Counted from the stretch's first letter, positions 1 through 9,050 are shown. The stretch is DNA of 54,056 nucleotides from Thermotogaceae bacterium (GCA_015489065.1 WGAO01000021.1:1-54056); one strand, 5' to 3'. Made by a program: numbers and translations. Notes: generated by a model from the sequence alone, not told the origin.

Positions 1-80
1 ATTATTAACTATTGTTAAAAGTATTTGTCTCTTGCTACTATCAGTGTATCAAAGTTCCCACTCTCAAGAATCACAAAAGT

Positions 81-152
81 AAAGTAGAGGTCATTTTTAA
101 TATTAAATTGCAAATGCATGTTCTTTGCATTAACTTGTATTAACTCTACTTT
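81..152. repeat. Nested imperfect inverted repeat
   Basis: An outer 9-bp arm AAAGTAGAG (81-89) pairs with CTCTACTTT (144-152). An inner arm TGCAAA (109-114) pairs with TTTGCA (124-129). The TTAATA-containing segments between them also pair imperfectly. The whole could fold as one long, AU-rich hairpin in RNA. No family is recognised. Confidence 0.45.
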
Positions 153-179
153 TGAGAACATTGACAGTTTTACAAAGAT

Positions 180-229
180 AAAAATAAAGATAAAAGTAAG
201 GTTGAGTTTTCCTTATTATCGTTATTTTT
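180..229. terminator. AT-rich hairpin ending in a T-run, possible terminator
   Basis: The left arm (180-201) and right arm (211-229) are complementary over about 19 positions, with one mismatch and a small bulge. The loop is TTGAGTTTT and the right arm ends in TTTTT. The arms are A/T-rich, so this is a weak intrinsic terminator at best. It could end a transcript entering from the left of the window, or belong to the alaS leader. Confidence 0.35.
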
Positions 230-378
230 CTAATTAATTTTGTGAGGAAGATTTGAACATACAGTCAATTTTCTTGAACATAGCAAGTAGATTTTATCAC
301 AAATTATATAAGCATACACAATATATAGACTATCATTTTCGTAACCTGAGTTATAGCTCTCTATAAACTTCCCCACAA

Positions 379-410
379 TGGTAAAATCTGGTAGATACAG
401 GTGATAAAAT
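379..410 (+). promoter_or_regulatory. Tandem extended -10 elements before alaS
   Basis: TGGTAAAAT (379-387) and TGATAAAAT (402-410) both fit the extended -10 pattern TGnTAnnnT. No good -35 is visible. The first would leave a leader of about 35 nt ahead of the alaS ATG. The second would give an almost leaderless message that would barely include the Shine-Dalgarno, so the first is preferred. Confidence 0.4.
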
Positions 411-429
411 CCTCAAGAGGAGGGAGTCG

Positions 430-3021
430 ATGAGAAAACTGAGCGGTGATGAGATAAGATCGGAGTTTCTGAAGTTCTTCGAGAGTAAAGGTCATAAGGT
501 TCTTCCAAGCGCATCGCTGATACCAGATGATCCGCAGCTGATGTTCACGGTAGCGGGGATGGTCCCGTTCAAACCGATATTTTGGGGAAAGGTTGAGCCT
601 GTCTATAAAAGAGTTACTACCTGTCAGAAGTGTTTAAGAACCACCGATATAGAGAATGTTGGAAGAACTCCAAGACATCATACTTTCTTTGAGATGCTCG
701 GTAATTTCTCATTCGGGGATTACTTTAAAAGAGAAGCTATAGAGTGGGCGTGGGAGTTTGTCACGAGAGTTTTGGAAATTCCTGAAAGCAGACTCTGGGT
801 AACCATATACGAGGAGGATGATGAATCTTTTAAAATATGGAACGAAATAATAGGCCTTCCAGAGAAGAAGATAGTTAGAATGGGAAAAGAGGACAATTTC
901 TGGGGACCTGCTGGACCGACTGGACCTTGTGGACCTGATTCTGAGATTCATTACCTTTTAGATCCATCATGTAAAGAGTGCTCACCAAAGACACATGAGG
1001 ATAAGTTCCTGGAGATATGGAATCTCGTTTTTACAGAGCTCTACATGGATGAGGACGGAAACTACCATCCTCTTGAGAAAAAGAACATAGATACTGGAGC
1101 CGGTCTTGAGAGACTTGCCGCGGTTCTTCAGGAAGTTCCCACGAATTTCGATACGGACATATTCAAGCCGATAATAGACAGGATCCAGAAAGTTCTTGGG
1201 GTAAAGTACGGCACTGATGAGAAAACTGATACCTCGATAAGGGTAATAGCGGATCACATAAGAGCTATTACTTTTGTCATTTCAGAGGGAGTATTTCCAT
1301 CAAACGAGGGAAGAGGATATGTCCTCAGAAGAATAATAAGAAGAGCCCAAAGGCATGCAACACTTTTGGGTGTCAAGAGACCTGTTCTTTTTGAAATAGT
1401 AGATGCGGTCGTTGAGAAGATGGGGAAGGTGTACCCAGAAATAGTTGAAAAGCAGGATGTTGTTAAGGAGGTTCTAAAAGCAGAGGAGAAGCGATTCTTG
1501 AAAACGATAGATCAAGGAATGGAAATGCTTGAAAAGCTTCTCGAAAAAGGGAAAGTAGATGGCAAAGATGCCTTTAAGCTTTACGATACCTATGGTTTTC
1601 CAATAGATCTCACCCTTGAGATAGCTAGGGATAGAGGCGTCGAAGTGGATATAGAGGGATTTAACAGGGAAATGGAAGCTCAAAGAGAGAGGGCAAGAAA
1701 AGCTTTGGGAGAAGTTGAATATTCAAAAAAAGAAAAAGTTTTTGACGAGATTTCCAAAAGAGTAAAGGTTGAGTTCTCCGGATACGATAAGATGGAGGAT
1801 GAATCAGAAGTAGCTGCTTTGGTGAGAGATGGAGAAGAAGTCGAAAGTCTATCTGAAGGAGAGAGCGGAACTGTCATCACGAAAAAAACTCCTTTCTATG
1901 CTGAAAAAGGAGGGCAAGTTGCGGATACCGGGAAGATAGAGTGGGAGGGTGGATTTGCAGAGGTTGTAGATGTCAAATCACCTGTCGAGGGTCTTATCGT
2001 TCATTTTGTAAGGGTATTGAGAGGATATTTGAGAAAGGGTGAAAAAGTAAGGCTCGTTGTTGATAAAGATAGAAGGAAATCTATCATGAGAAATCACACG
2101 GCGACCCATCTTCTTCATGCGGCTTTGAGAAAAGTCCTTGGGAGTCATGTAAGGCAGGCAGGTTCTTTAGTATCTCCAGAGAGATTGAGGTTTGATTTTA
2201 CACACTACAAAGCGCTGTCAAGGAAAGAGATAGTTGAAATAGAGAATTTGGTCAACGAGAAGATAATGGAAGTCATTCCAGTTATGACAGAAGTTAAGAG
2301 TTATGATGAAGCTGTCAAAGAAGGAGCAATGGCCCTCTTTGAGGAGAAGTATGGAGACACCGTCAGAGTTGTCAGAGTTGATGATTTCTCAGAAGAGCTT
2401 TGTGGCGGAACTCATGTGTCTAATACTGGTGAGATAGGAATGTTCAAGATAGTTTCCGAGGAAGCGATATCCGCTGGTGTTAGAAGAATAGTTGCAGTGA
2501 CAGGATTCGGTGCTCTGGATTATTCCAGAGAGAATGAAGAGTTGGTTGATGAGATAAGATCGATTTTAGATGTTCCTAAGGAGAAGATTGTTGAGCGTTT
2601 GGAAAAGCTTCTAGTTCAGATGAAAAATTATGAGAAGAAAATAAAGGAGCTTCAGACAAAGCAACTTTCAAAGAGTGCTGAAGTTGTTAGAAAAGACATA
2701 AACGGCATTAGCTACGCAGTTGTAAAACTTGAGGATGTTTCAGGAGATGTTCTCAGAAATACTGCAGATAATCTCCTTTCGAAACTTAAAAGTGGTATCG
2801 CTGTTGTGTTCAACGTTTCTGCAAATAAAGTGTCGTTTGTTGTAAAGGTTTCAAAAGATTTGATCGGTAAATTTAAAGCAGTTGACCTCGCTAAGAGGAT
2901 GGCGAAGGTTCTAGGTGGAGGCGGTGGAGGAAGAGAAGACTTCGCTCAAGCAGGAGGGAAAGATCCTCAAAAGATAGAAGAAGCGATAAAAGAGCTTGAA
3001 AAAGCTCTCAGGGGGGATTGA
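430..3021 (+). CDS. alaS: Alanyl-tRNA synthetase
   Basis: Charges tRNA-Ala with alanine in the cytoplasm and removes mis-attached Ser or Gly. The 863 residues match the family length. The N-terminal class II catalytic domain begins '[20 protein letters not shown]' (residues 4-23). The editing domain carries the zinc-binding [11 protein letters not shown] and CGGTH motifs. The C-terminal DHHA1/C-Ala domain has the glycine-rich GGGGGG...FAQAGG segment. The ATG at 430 follows a strong AGGAGGG. It leads a tightly packed plus-strand run; the next gene starts 2 nt after the stop. Nothing is missing. Confidence 0.98.
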   Translation: MRKLSGDEIRSEFLKFFESKGHKVLPSASLIPDDPQLMFTVAGMVPFKPIFWGKVEPVYKRVTTCQKCLRTTDIENVGRTPRHHTFFEMLGNFSFGDYFKREAIEWAWEFVTRVLEIPESRLWVTIYEEDDESFKIWNEIIGLPEKKIVRMGKEDNFWGPAGPTGPCGPDSEIHYLLDPSCKECSPKTHEDKFLEIWNLVFTELYMDEDGNYHPLEKKNIDTGAGLERLAAVLQEVPTNFDTDIFKPIIDRIQKVLGVKYGTDEKTDTSIRVIADHIRAITFVISEGVFPSNEGRGYVLRRIIRRAQRHATLLGVKRPVLFEIVDAVVEKMGKVYPEIVEKQDVVKEVLKAEEKRFLKTIDQGMEMLEKLLEKGKVDGKDAFKLYDTYGFPIDLTLEIARDRGVEVDIEGFNREMEAQRERARKALGEVEYSKKEKVFDEISKRVKVEFSGYDKMEDESEVAALVRDGEEVESLSEGESGTVITKKTPFYAEKGGQVADTGKIEWEGGFAEVVDVKSPVEGLIVHFVRVLRGYLRKGEKVRLVVDKDRRKSIMRNHTATHLLHAALRKVLGSHVRQAGSLVSPERLRFDFTHYKALSRKEIVEIENLVNEKIMEVIPVMTEVKSYDEAVKEGAMALFEEKYGDTVRVVRVDDFSEELCGGTHVSNTGEIGMFKIVSEEAISAGVRRIVAVTGFGALDYSRENEELVDEIRSILDVPKEKIVERLEKLLVQMKNYEKKIKELQTKQLSKSAEVVRKDINGISYAVVKLEDVSGDVLRNTADNLLSKLKSGIAVVFNVSANKVSFVVKVSKDLIGKFKAVDLAKRMAKVLGGGGGGREDFAQAGGKDPQKIEEAIKELEKALRGD

Positions 3022-3022
3022 T

Positions 3023-3430
3023 ATGGAAAGAAAAATAAGGGTTCTCATAGCAAAACCAGGTTTAGATGGTCACGATAGAGGAGCTAAGGTTGTTGCGAGA
3101 GCTCTCAGAGATGCCGGGATGGAGGTTATATACACAGGGTTGAGGCAGACGGTCGATCAGATAATAAAGACGGCTATTCAGGAGGATGTCGATATCATAG
3201 GTTTGTCTATACTCTCAGGAGCGCATATGAGAATCTGTGACAAGATGATGAAAAAAATGAAAGAAGAGGGAATCGATATCCCTGTCTTCGTTGGTGGAAT
3301 TATACCTCCTGATGACGCAGAAAAGCTCAAAGAAATGGGCATATTTGAAGTGTTTGGACCGGGTACTCCTTTGTCTCTTGTCGTGGAGAAAGTGAAAGAG
3401 GCCGTTCAGAAAGAAGGTGCTAAGGCATGA
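3023..3430 (+). CDS. Stand-alone cobalamin-binding domain, methylmalonyl-CoA mutase C-terminal type
   Basis: At 135 aa this is a single B12-binding Rossmann-like domain. The hallmark motifs are visible: DGHDRG (DxHxxG, supplying the histidine that ligates cobalt), GLSILSGAH (SxL) and VGGIIPPDD (GG). In methylmalonyl-CoA mutases and relatives this domain is the C-terminus or small subunit and needs a large TIM-barrel partner. None is encoded in the window. I moved the start from the ORF-track TTG at 2996 to the ATG at 3023, which follows GGGGGGATTG. The stop overlaps the next start as ATGA. Function beyond cobalamin binding is not certain. Confidence 0.88.
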   Translation: MERKIRVLIAKPGLDGHDRGAKVVARALRDAGMEVIYTGLRQTVDQIIKTAIQEDVDIIGLSILSGAHMRICDKMMKKMKEEGIDIPVFVGGIIPPDDAEKLKEMGIFEVFGPGTPLSLVVEKVKEAVQKEGAKA

Positions 3431-4263
3431 AAGTCTACATATCTGTGGATATGGAAGGTTTAGCAGCAATTCATTCCTGGAAAGATGTCACCTTTGGTGA
3501 TCCACACTACAAAAGAAAGGAATTGGAAGAGCAGCTCAGATGGATGCTTGAGGAAATGATAGAGTATGAGGACATAAAAAAGATCACCGTTGTAGATTCT
3601 CACGCCCTTGGAGATAACATACCGTATTCAATCACAGATCTTGACGAAAGGATTGAGCTCATATCTGGTTTTCCGAGAAAAAGATATATGATGGCAGGAC
3701 TTGATGAGAGCTATGACAGGGTGATTTTCTTCGGATATCATGCGGGTATAGGTTCTATGAATGCTCTGATGGACCATACATATTCGAACACGACCTTTCA
3801 CAATGTTTGGATAAACGGCATAAGAATGAATGAAGCATTGATAAATGCCGCTTATGCTGGGTATCTCGGAGTTCCAGTTGCGATGATTGTTGGTGATACG
3901 GCACTCAAAGAGGAGATGAAGGATTTCTTAGATAGAGTGGTGTATGTTGCGACGAAAGAAGGGCTTGGAAGGTACTCTGCAAAGTTTGTCTCGAAGAAAA
4001 AATTAGAGCAGGATATAAGAAGTGCTACAAACAGGGCGATAAGAAAAGAGAGAGAGGACTTGAGAATATACAGATTTGAACCTCCAGTAGAACTTAAAGT
4101 CGAAACAGCGAAAACAGAGTTTGCCGATGCACTCGAAATGATACCGGGAGTTGAAAGAGTAGGTGGAAGAGTTTTGAAGTTTGTCCATGACGATTATGCG
4201 GTTGTTTTTGATGCGATACTCCTCATGGCAACAATAGGGAGCATGATGGGGAGGATGCTTTGA
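3427..4263 (+). CDS. dppA: D-aminopeptidase, M55 (DppA) family
   Basis: A 278-aa zinc peptidase of the DppA type, which cleaves D-amino acids from the N-terminus of D-peptides such as those from peptidoglycan. All metal and active-site motifs are present: SVDMEGLA at the N-terminus, [17 protein letters not shown] and [11 protein letters not shown]. It is cytoplasmic, with no signal peptide. It overlaps the upstream B12-binding gene by ATGA and the next gene by TGATG, so the three are probably translated together. The substrate is unknown; the family assignment is strong. Confidence 0.92.
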   Translation: MKVYISVDMEGLAAIHSWKDVTFGDPHYKRKELEEQLRWMLEEMIEYEDIKKITVVDSHALGDNIPYSITDLDERIELISGFPRKRYMMAGLDESYDRVIFFGYHAGIGSMNALMDHTYSNTTFHNVWINGIRMNEALINAAYAGYLGVPVAMIVGDTALKEEMKDFLDRVVYVATKEGLGRYSAKFVSKKKLEQDIRSATNRAIRKEREDLRIYRFEPPVELKVETAKTEFADALEMIPGVERVGGRVLKFVHDDYAVVFDAILLMATIGSMMGRML

Positions 4264-4805
4264 TGGATTTCACAGAGAAAACATTGGAGAGCAAAGTTGT
4301 TTTCAAGGGGAAAGTAATAGAAGTCAGAGCTGATAGGATAATTCTTCCAGATGGTAGAGAAGGTTACAGGGAACTCGTATACCACAGAGGGGCCGTTGCG
4401 GCTGTTCCTTATGAAAACGGTAAGGTATATCTCGTCAGACAGTACAGATATGCTGCAGCTCAGCATCTTTTGGAGGTTCCGGCTGGAAAGTTGGATTCTG
4501 ATAATGAGGATCCAGTGTGGAGAATGAAAAAAGAGCTCCGAGAGGAAATAGGGAAAGATCCCAAAAGGCTGAAGTATCTGGGCTATATATACACATCACC
4601 TGGGTTTGCAACGGAGAAGATACATCTGTATCTCGCAACGGATCTAACAGATATGCGAGAAAAAGCCGATGATGACGAGTTTTTAGAAGTTATTGAGATG
4701 GATTTCGACAGAGTCTACGATATGTGTTTGAACGGTGAGATAGTTGATTCGAAAACAATTGTTGCTATAGTAAGAGCTAAAAAGGCTCTGGAGGAGGGAT
4801 TTTAA
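4263..4805 (+). CDS. Nudix hydrolase, probable ADP-ribose pyrophosphatase
   Basis: A 180-aa Nudix protein of the ADP-ribose/ADP-sugar pyrophosphatase group, which would hydrolyse ADP-ribose to AMP and ribose-5-phosphate. The Nudix box lies near residues 79-101 (AGKLDSDNEDPVWRMKKELREEIG). It departs slightly from Gx5Ex7REUxEExGU: there is one extra residue after the first glycine, and Lys replaces the first Arg of REU. The Mg-binding glutamates remain. The ORF-track start is TTG at 4260, but the ATG at 4263 sits in a TGATG overlap with good spacing from GGGAGG. A macrodomain gene lies elsewhere in this window. Confidence 0.85.
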   Translation: MDFTEKTLESKVVFKGKVIEVRADRIILPDGREGYRELVYHRGAVAAVPYENGKVYLVRQYRYAAAQHLLEVPAGKLDSDNEDPVWRMKKELREEIGKDPKRLKYLGYIYTSPGFATEKIHLYLATDLTDMREKADDDEFLEVIEMDFDRVYDMCLNGEIVDSKTIVAIVRAKKALEEGF

Positions 4806-5410
4806 TGGTTAAATTGATAGTTAATGGAGAAGAGAGAGAGATAGACGCAAAAGATTACAGTAACTTCGGCGAACTAATGGAGGAATTGAAAAAGGAGCAC
4901 AGCGATAAGGTACTTTCTAAAGTTGTTGTGAATGGAAACGAAATACCGCTCTCCAAAGTAGATGATCTTCTTGGCGCTACGATAGATGAAGAGGGGCTCA
5001 CAATAGAAGTTGAGTTTAAGAACATCAGAGAATTCTTGGTAGATACGCTCGAAGAGGTCGTCAAATATGTAGATAATGTGATAAATCTTCTTCCGAAGGT
5101 TTCTGAGAATATGATAGTGAATTCTCAAGAAGGATATAAAGCTATAAAAGATCTTACGGACGGTTTAACAGCAGTTGAAAATCTCAGAGAGAACACGATA
5201 AAAGTCTCTAAAATAACCCCTAGCGATGTTGGAATGAAAGATAGGGAAGATGAAGTTGTAGGAATATTGAAGAATTTTGTTGGAGGGCTTGAGAGAAGCG
5301 ATATAATCGATCTCTCAGATATAATAGAGCAGCAACTTCCAACTGTTCTCAACTATTACAAAGAATATTTTTCTAAGGTTTTGGAGATACTTAAATCCAA
5401 GACCAATTGA
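4805..5410 (+). CDS. Unknown protein upstream of FliS (beta-grasp-like N-terminus, helical C-terminus)
   Basis: A 201-aa protein of no family I recognise. Residues 1-75 read like a small ubiquitin/ThiS-like alternating beta pattern (VKLIVNGEEREIDAKD, VVVNGNEIPL). The rest is predicted helical, rich in E, K, V and L. No signal peptide, membrane segment or cysteine is present. The start overlaps the Nudix stop (TAATG) behind GAGGAGGG. FliS follows 13 nt after the stop, so the two are very likely co-translated. A role in flagellar export or assembly is only suggested by position. Confidence 0.75.
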   Translation: MVKLIVNGEEREIDAKDYSNFGELMEELKKEHSDKVLSKVVVNGNEIPLSKVDDLLGATIDEEGLTIEVEFKNIREFLVDTLEEVVKYVDNVINLLPKVSENMIVNSQEGYKAIKDLTDGLTAVENLRENTIKVSKITPSDVGMKDREDEVVGILKNFVGGLERSDIIDLSDIIEQQLPTVLNYYKEYFSKVLEILKSKTN

Positions 5411-5423
5411 GAGGTGATCGGTT

Positions 5424-5852
5424 TTGCAGCAGAGATGGCAGAATGCATATATAGAAAACATGGTTAAGACGGCAAGTCCAGCGAAGCTCATAGAGCTCCT
5501 CTATATGAAAGCAATAGATGTTTTGAAAGAGGCAGAAGAATTGATAAAGGAAAAGAAGTATGTTGAAGCAAACGAGAAGATAAAGAGAGCCCAAGATATA
5601 GTTGTAGAGCTAAATCTGTCTTTGGATATTGAGAAAGGTGGACAAATAGCGAAAAATCTGAGGGCGTTGTACAATTACTTGTTCCAGAGACTCATTGAAG
5701 GAAATGTCAAGAAAGATATAAACGCTCTCAGGGAGGTCAGAGGATTTTTAGAAGATCTCTTGGAAACATGGAGGGAAGTTATGAAGAGAGTCGGAAACAC
5801 TGCCGAGGTGTCTTCAAAGAAAAAGCAAGGGGGACTTGATCTCAGTTTGTGA
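5424..5852 (+). CDS. fliS: Flagellar export chaperone FliS
   Basis: A 142-aa all-helical FliS. It binds the C-terminal disordered region of newly made flagellin in the cytoplasm and delivers it to the flagellar type III export gate. The family start is clear (QNAYIENMVKTASPAKLIELLY), followed by the helix pattern ALREVRGFLEDLLETWREVM. The start is TTG with GAGGTGAT at good spacing. No flagellin or fliD lies nearby, so the flagellar genes are scattered as in other Thermotogota. Its presence suggests a motile organism or a recent motile ancestor. Confidence 0.9.
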   Translation: MQQRWQNAYIENMVKTASPAKLIELLYMKAIDVLKEAEELIKEKKYVEANEKIKRAQDIVVELNLSLDIEKGGQIAKNLRALYNYLFQRLIEGNVKKDINALREVRGFLEDLLETWREVMKRVGNTAEVSSKKKQGGLDLSL

Positions 5853-5862
5853 GGTGATATCC

Positions 5863-6717
5863 GTGGAAAAAATAGTTCCCCTCAGTGAATATCCATTGGC
5901 TGATTTCATAAGTCTTGTCAACGAAATATTCTCTGATTACGCCATACCTATAAATTGGGATGTTTTGAATTTCAAATTGGATGCCAAGGAAAATTCATTG
6001 AGTTTCGAAGATTCATTCGTTTTTTTAGACAAGGACACCCCGGTCGGTTTTATAGTCATCGGAATCAGGAAAAAAATGGGAAGAATCGACGCGATGGGTG
6101 TTGTAAAAGAAAAGAGAGGTACTGGCCTTGCACAGAAGATCCTTCAGCATGCTATAAATCGTTTAGAGTGGAAAGGAATAGAACAGGTGATATTAGAAGT
6201 CGCTTCTAATGATATGAGAGCGGTTAGATTCTACGAGAAGAATGGTTTTAGACAGGTTAGGAGTCTTTACACTCTAGCAATAAGGCCAGAAGACTTTGTT
6301 GAGCAAGGTGATGGGGAGTTTCTCAAGACGGAAACGGGCTGGATTCACTGGGCATCTATGAGTGCTCTTGTTAATATACCCAGAAAGCCGAACTGGCAGA
6401 GAGATCCGACGACTTTATACCTATCTGGAAACAGATACAATTTGGAAAAAATTATCATCGATGGTGAGGAAGGTTATCTAGTTTGGGGAGAAACTGACGA
6501 CAGCGCCTTCATCGTTGATATTTCCCCGGTGAAGAATCCTGACTACTTCCAAATTATGGTAGCTTCATCGGTTAAAAAGCTCTTTTCTGAAACATCAAAA
6601 AGGGTAATAACGATGTCTTCTGTTCCGGAAGACGATTTTCTTTACAGTAGTGCGATTAAAGTGGGATTTCGAAGTATTTTTAAACAGTACGAGATGTGCT
6701 TCAGATTACTTTTGTGA
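5863..6717 (+). CDS. GNAT-family N-acetyltransferase, two-domain
   Basis: A 284-aa protein. The first half is a GNAT domain; the acetyl-CoA loop lies in MGVVKEKRGTGLAQKILQHA, and the motif B helix in NDMRAVRFYEKNGFRQ. The second half (about residues 145-284) is a separate alpha/beta segment with no motif I can name. It resembles the pseudo-GNAT second domain seen in other double-length members. The start was moved from 5836 to the GTG at 5863, which has GAGGTGAT upstream. The acetyl acceptor is unknown. Confidence 0.82.
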   Translation: MEKIVPLSEYPLADFISLVNEIFSDYAIPINWDVLNFKLDAKENSLSFEDSFVFLDKDTPVGFIVIGIRKKMGRIDAMGVVKEKRGTGLAQKILQHAINRLEWKGIEQVILEVASNDMRAVRFYEKNGFRQVRSLYTLAIRPEDFVEQGDGEFLKTETGWIHWASMSALVNIPRKPNWQRDPTTLYLSGNRYNLEKIIIDGEEGYLVWGETDDSAFIVDISPVKNPDYFQIMVASSVKKLFSETSKRVITMSSVPEDDFLYSSAIKVGFRSIFKQYEMCFRLLL

Positions 6718-6756
6718 TCTCTTCATATTTTTTTAACAACACCTTTCTAATTATGG

Positions 6757-6765
6757 TGGTAGAAT
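6757..6765 (+). promoter_or_regulatory. Extended -10 upstream of dnaA
   Basis: TGGTAGAAT fits TGnTAnnnT. A TTAACA at 6733-6738 is too far upstream (21 nt) to serve as a standard -35. The dnaA start lies about 45 nt downstream. The same TGGTAnAAT string recurs before alaS, recJ and the DUF59 gene. Confidence 0.5.
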
Positions 6766-6808
6766 GTAATTTCGGTCCTACCGGATTGTGCCACTTGGAG
6801 GAGAAGTC

Positions 6809-8116
6809 GTGAACAACCAGATACTGGAAGCCATTAAAAGCAGAGTTGATCAGAGAGTCTGGAAAAAGTGGTTCTCTTCTTTTTATATCAAGAGTGTCTC
6901 GGATTCCGAGGCAGTATTCATTGTGTCGAATCTCTTCATAAAAGACTGGCTCGAAAAGAAATACAGAAGAGTCATAGAGCATGCCATAAAGGATGTTGTG
7001 GGGAGAAAAATTCCTTTTAGGATAGAATATTCCGAAGTTGACCAACCTACGAAGGAAGAGATACCGAAAATCTCTCCTCCTGAGAGCACGAATCTCAATC
7101 CGAGCATGACTTTTTGGAATTTCGTTGTTGGGAATGGAAATGAGCAGGTTTACAAATTTGCAAAGAAGATAACAAAAGAATTGGGTAGATTCTCTCCTCT
7201 CTTTATTCACGGTGGTGTGGGAGTCGGCAAAACTCATATTCTCCATGCTATAGGTAACGAAGCCTATTCGAAGAATCCGAATCTCAAAATCGTCTATGTT
7301 ACGAGTGAGAGGTTTATGAACGAGATGATAAACGCACTTCGCGAGAACAGAATACAGGAGTTTAAGAATAAGTACAGAGGTGTTGATCTGCTTCTCATGG
7401 ATGATGTTCAATTTTTAATGGGGAAGAATGGAGTACAGTTTGAGCTTTTCAACACATTCAACGAGCTAATGGATAAGAAAAAGCAGATGGTTTTCTGCTC
7501 CGATAGGTCCCCTGATAAACTCCAAGATTTTCAAGACAGGCTCGTCTCAAGATTCAAAATGGGAATAGTTGCCGAGATGGAAGTGCCGGATATAGAAACG
7601 CGAAAGAAGATAGCGCGGGAAATAGTCAAAACTGAAGGTGGAAAGCTTAAAGATGAGATACTCGATTTTCTAGCGGAAAATGTCGATGGTTCTTTAAGAG
7701 AGCTCAGGGGAGCGATAATAAAGCTCATAGCATACCAAGAGATTGAGAACAAAGAGCTTGATCTTTACGAAGCTATTGGAATAGTCGGAAATCTCTTGAG
7801 AGATTCCAATAGGATGGATTTGTCAGAGAAACTCCTTGCAACTCTTTCACTAGTATTTGATGTGTCACCGTCTGAAATAAAGGGGAGAAGCAAGCGAATC
7901 TCGGCGGTTCTTTCAAGGCAAATTGGAATGTACTTTGCTAAGAATTACTTGAAGCTTTCCACAACCGCCATAGCCGAGATATTTAACAGATCTCCCTCAG
8001 TAGTATCTTCTACCATCAAAAAAGCGACAGAGAAAATAGGAAAAAATCCACTCCTTGAAGGCTATGTGAGAAAAGTTCTCTCTCACATGAGCCCTGCTAT
8101 AGGAAAAGATTTCTAA
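6809..8116 (+). CDS. dnaA: Chromosomal replication initiator DnaA
   Basis: A 435-aa AAA+ initiator that binds origin DnaA boxes and opens the duplex. The order is standard: domain I (residues 1-80), short linker, AAA+ domain with Walker A GGVGVGKTH and Walker B LLMDDVQF, then domain IV with the C-terminal helix-turn-helix. The DnaA-box signature, usually DHTTV, reads RSPSVV, a divergent form like that of T. maritima. The start was moved to the GTG at 6809, behind GGAGGA. No dnaN, recF or gyrB is adjacent, and the 91-nt upstream gap holds no box cluster. Confidence 0.97.
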   Translation: MNNQILEAIKSRVDQRVWKKWFSSFYIKSVSDSEAVFIVSNLFIKDWLEKKYRRVIEHAIKDVVGRKIPFRIEYSEVDQPTKEEIPKISPPESTNLNPSMTFWNFVVGNGNEQVYKFAKKITKELGRFSPLFIHGGVGVGKTHILHAIGNEAYSKNPNLKIVYVTSERFMNEMINALRENRIQEFKNKYRGVDLLLMDDVQFLMGKNGVQFELFNTFNELMDKKKQMVFCSDRSPDKLQDFQDRLVSRFKMGIVAEMEVPDIETRKKIAREIVKTEGGKLKDEILDFLAENVDGSLRELRGAIIKLIAYQEIENKELDLYEAIGIVGNLLRDSNRMDLSEKLLATLSLVFDVSPSEIKGRSKRISAVLSRQIGMYFAKNYLKLSTTAIAEIFNRSPSVVSSTIKKATEKIGKNPLLEGYVRKVLSHMSPAIGKDF

Positions 8117-8394
8117 ACTTCACCAAAGTGATAATGCTTTTTGATAGGTTTTAAAACTCTCCAAGTGCACTTCGTACCGGACTTGAATGTAACCAAATCT
8201 CCTGCGCCGAATCGAACGGTTCCATCTCCTTCAATACTTACCTCTACTTCTCCTTCGATGACATAGAAAGTCTCAGGCTCGTCATAGTACCAATCAAACT
8301 CACTGACTTCCTTCTCCCAGATAGGCCAGTCGAAAACTCCCAGCTTTTCCAATTCCTCTTTTGATGACTTTCTTATCGAAACCTTATCGCTCAC
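8113..8394 (-). CDS. Small cupin (DUF861/cupin_3, TM1112-like)
   Basis: A 93-aa single-domain cupin of unknown function. It strongly resembles T. maritima TM1112 as I recall it (shared stretch WPIWEKEVSEFDWYYD). The beta-barrel motifs appear as FYVIEGEVEVSIEGDG and FGAGDLVTFKSGTKCTW. No enzymatic function is established for this group. It overlaps the jag start by 4 nt and overlaps the tail of convergent dnaA by 4 nt, leaving no terminator between them. Confidence 0.85.
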   Translation of the reverse strand: MSDKVSIRKSSKEELEKLGVFDWPIWEKEVSEFDWYYDEPETFYVIEGEVEVSIEGDGTVRFGAGDLVTFKSGTKCTWRVLKPIKKHYHFGEV

Positions 8395-9038
8395 TTTTTA
8401 ACACCCCTTCTCGCTTTTCCCATGGAGTACTCTATGACTACCCTTCTATACGGCTCTACCCCTATGGAGTAGCTCGTGACTCCTCTATACCTTTTAACTA
8501 TTTCGTGTACTATTCTCCTCTCGAACGGGAACATGGGATCCAAGACCACTTTGTCCTTGTTTTTTAGAACATGTCTGATTGCGTCTTTCGCTATTATCTC
8601 TAGCTGCTTTTTCCTTCTCTCTCTGTAGTTTCCTGCATCTATAACGACATTCAACTTAACATCACTTAACCTGTTCAAGAATATGGATAGTATATGTTGA
8701 AGCGCTCCAAGTGTTTTTCCATGTTTTCCTATGAGTTTTCCGATTTCCGGACCGTCTATTGATACAAAATAAGTCTTACCATCGGATCTTATTGAGACCA
8801 ATTCAACCCCTTTAGCCTTCTCCAATATTACCTTTAAAAATTCTGAAAGCTTTCTTTCAAAGTAATTCTTCTTAAAAACGACCTCAACTTCTGCTTCTTT
8901 TGAAAACATTCCCAAAAAACCTTTAGAACCTTTTTCTATGACATTGACTTCGTATTCATCATCCTGAAGAGCGTACTCATTCACAACTTTCTTTACTGCT
9001 TCTTCCACAGTTTTTCCAGTCGCTGTGACGCTTTTCAT
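8391..9038 (-). CDS. jag: Jag/KhpB RNA-binding protein (Jag-N, KH, R3H)
   Basis: A 215-aa protein with the canonical order: Jag_N (residues 1-50, 'GSKGFLGMF'), KH domain with GKLIGKHGKTLGALQ, and C-terminal R3H (RRIVHEIVKRY). These proteins bind RNA in the cytoplasm and affect cell elongation and division in Gram-positive bacteria. It usually follows yidC, as here (12-nt gap). The ORF track began at a TTG (9041); the ATG at 9038 behind GAGGAGGTGA is better. Confidence 0.93.
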   Translation of the reverse strand: MKSVTATGKTVEEAVKKVVNEYALQDDEYEVNVIEKGSKGFLGMFSKEAEVEVVFKKNYFERKLSEFLKVILEKAKGVELVSIRSDGKTYFVSIDGPEIGKLIGKHGKTLGALQHILSIFLNRLSDVKLNVVIDAGNYRERRKKQLEIIAKDAIRHVLKNKDKVVLDPMFPFERRIVHEIVKRYRGVTSYSIGVEPYRRVVIEYSMGKARRGVKK

Positions 9039-9050
9039 CAATTCACCTCC

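Larger units (their letters stand above)
1..429. other. AT-rich intergenic region upstream of alaS
   Basis: No ORF is supported here. The stretch is clearly more AT-rich than the flanking coding DNA. It holds two inverted-repeat structures (81-152 and 180-229) and two extended -10-like elements close to alaS. I found no tRNA fold, no T-box-like conserved core and no cluster of DnaA boxes. The gene to the left is outside the window, so part of this may be that gene's 3' region. Confidence 0.6.

Noticed and set aside
1-429. Possible replication origin or T-box leader of alaS
   Set aside because: The region is AT-rich, but no repeated DnaA-box or T. maritima-type 12-mer is present. No T-box core or anticodon-like specifier arrangement could be recognised.
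6718-6808. Possible oriC beside dnaA
   Set aside because: The gap is only 91 nt, has no cluster of DnaA boxes or AT-rich 13-mers, and dnaN/recF/gyrB are absent. The gap looks like a simple promoter region.
6701-7411. 236-aa minus-strand ORF over dnaA
   Set aside because: Shadow frame; it would span the dnaA promoter and has no motif.
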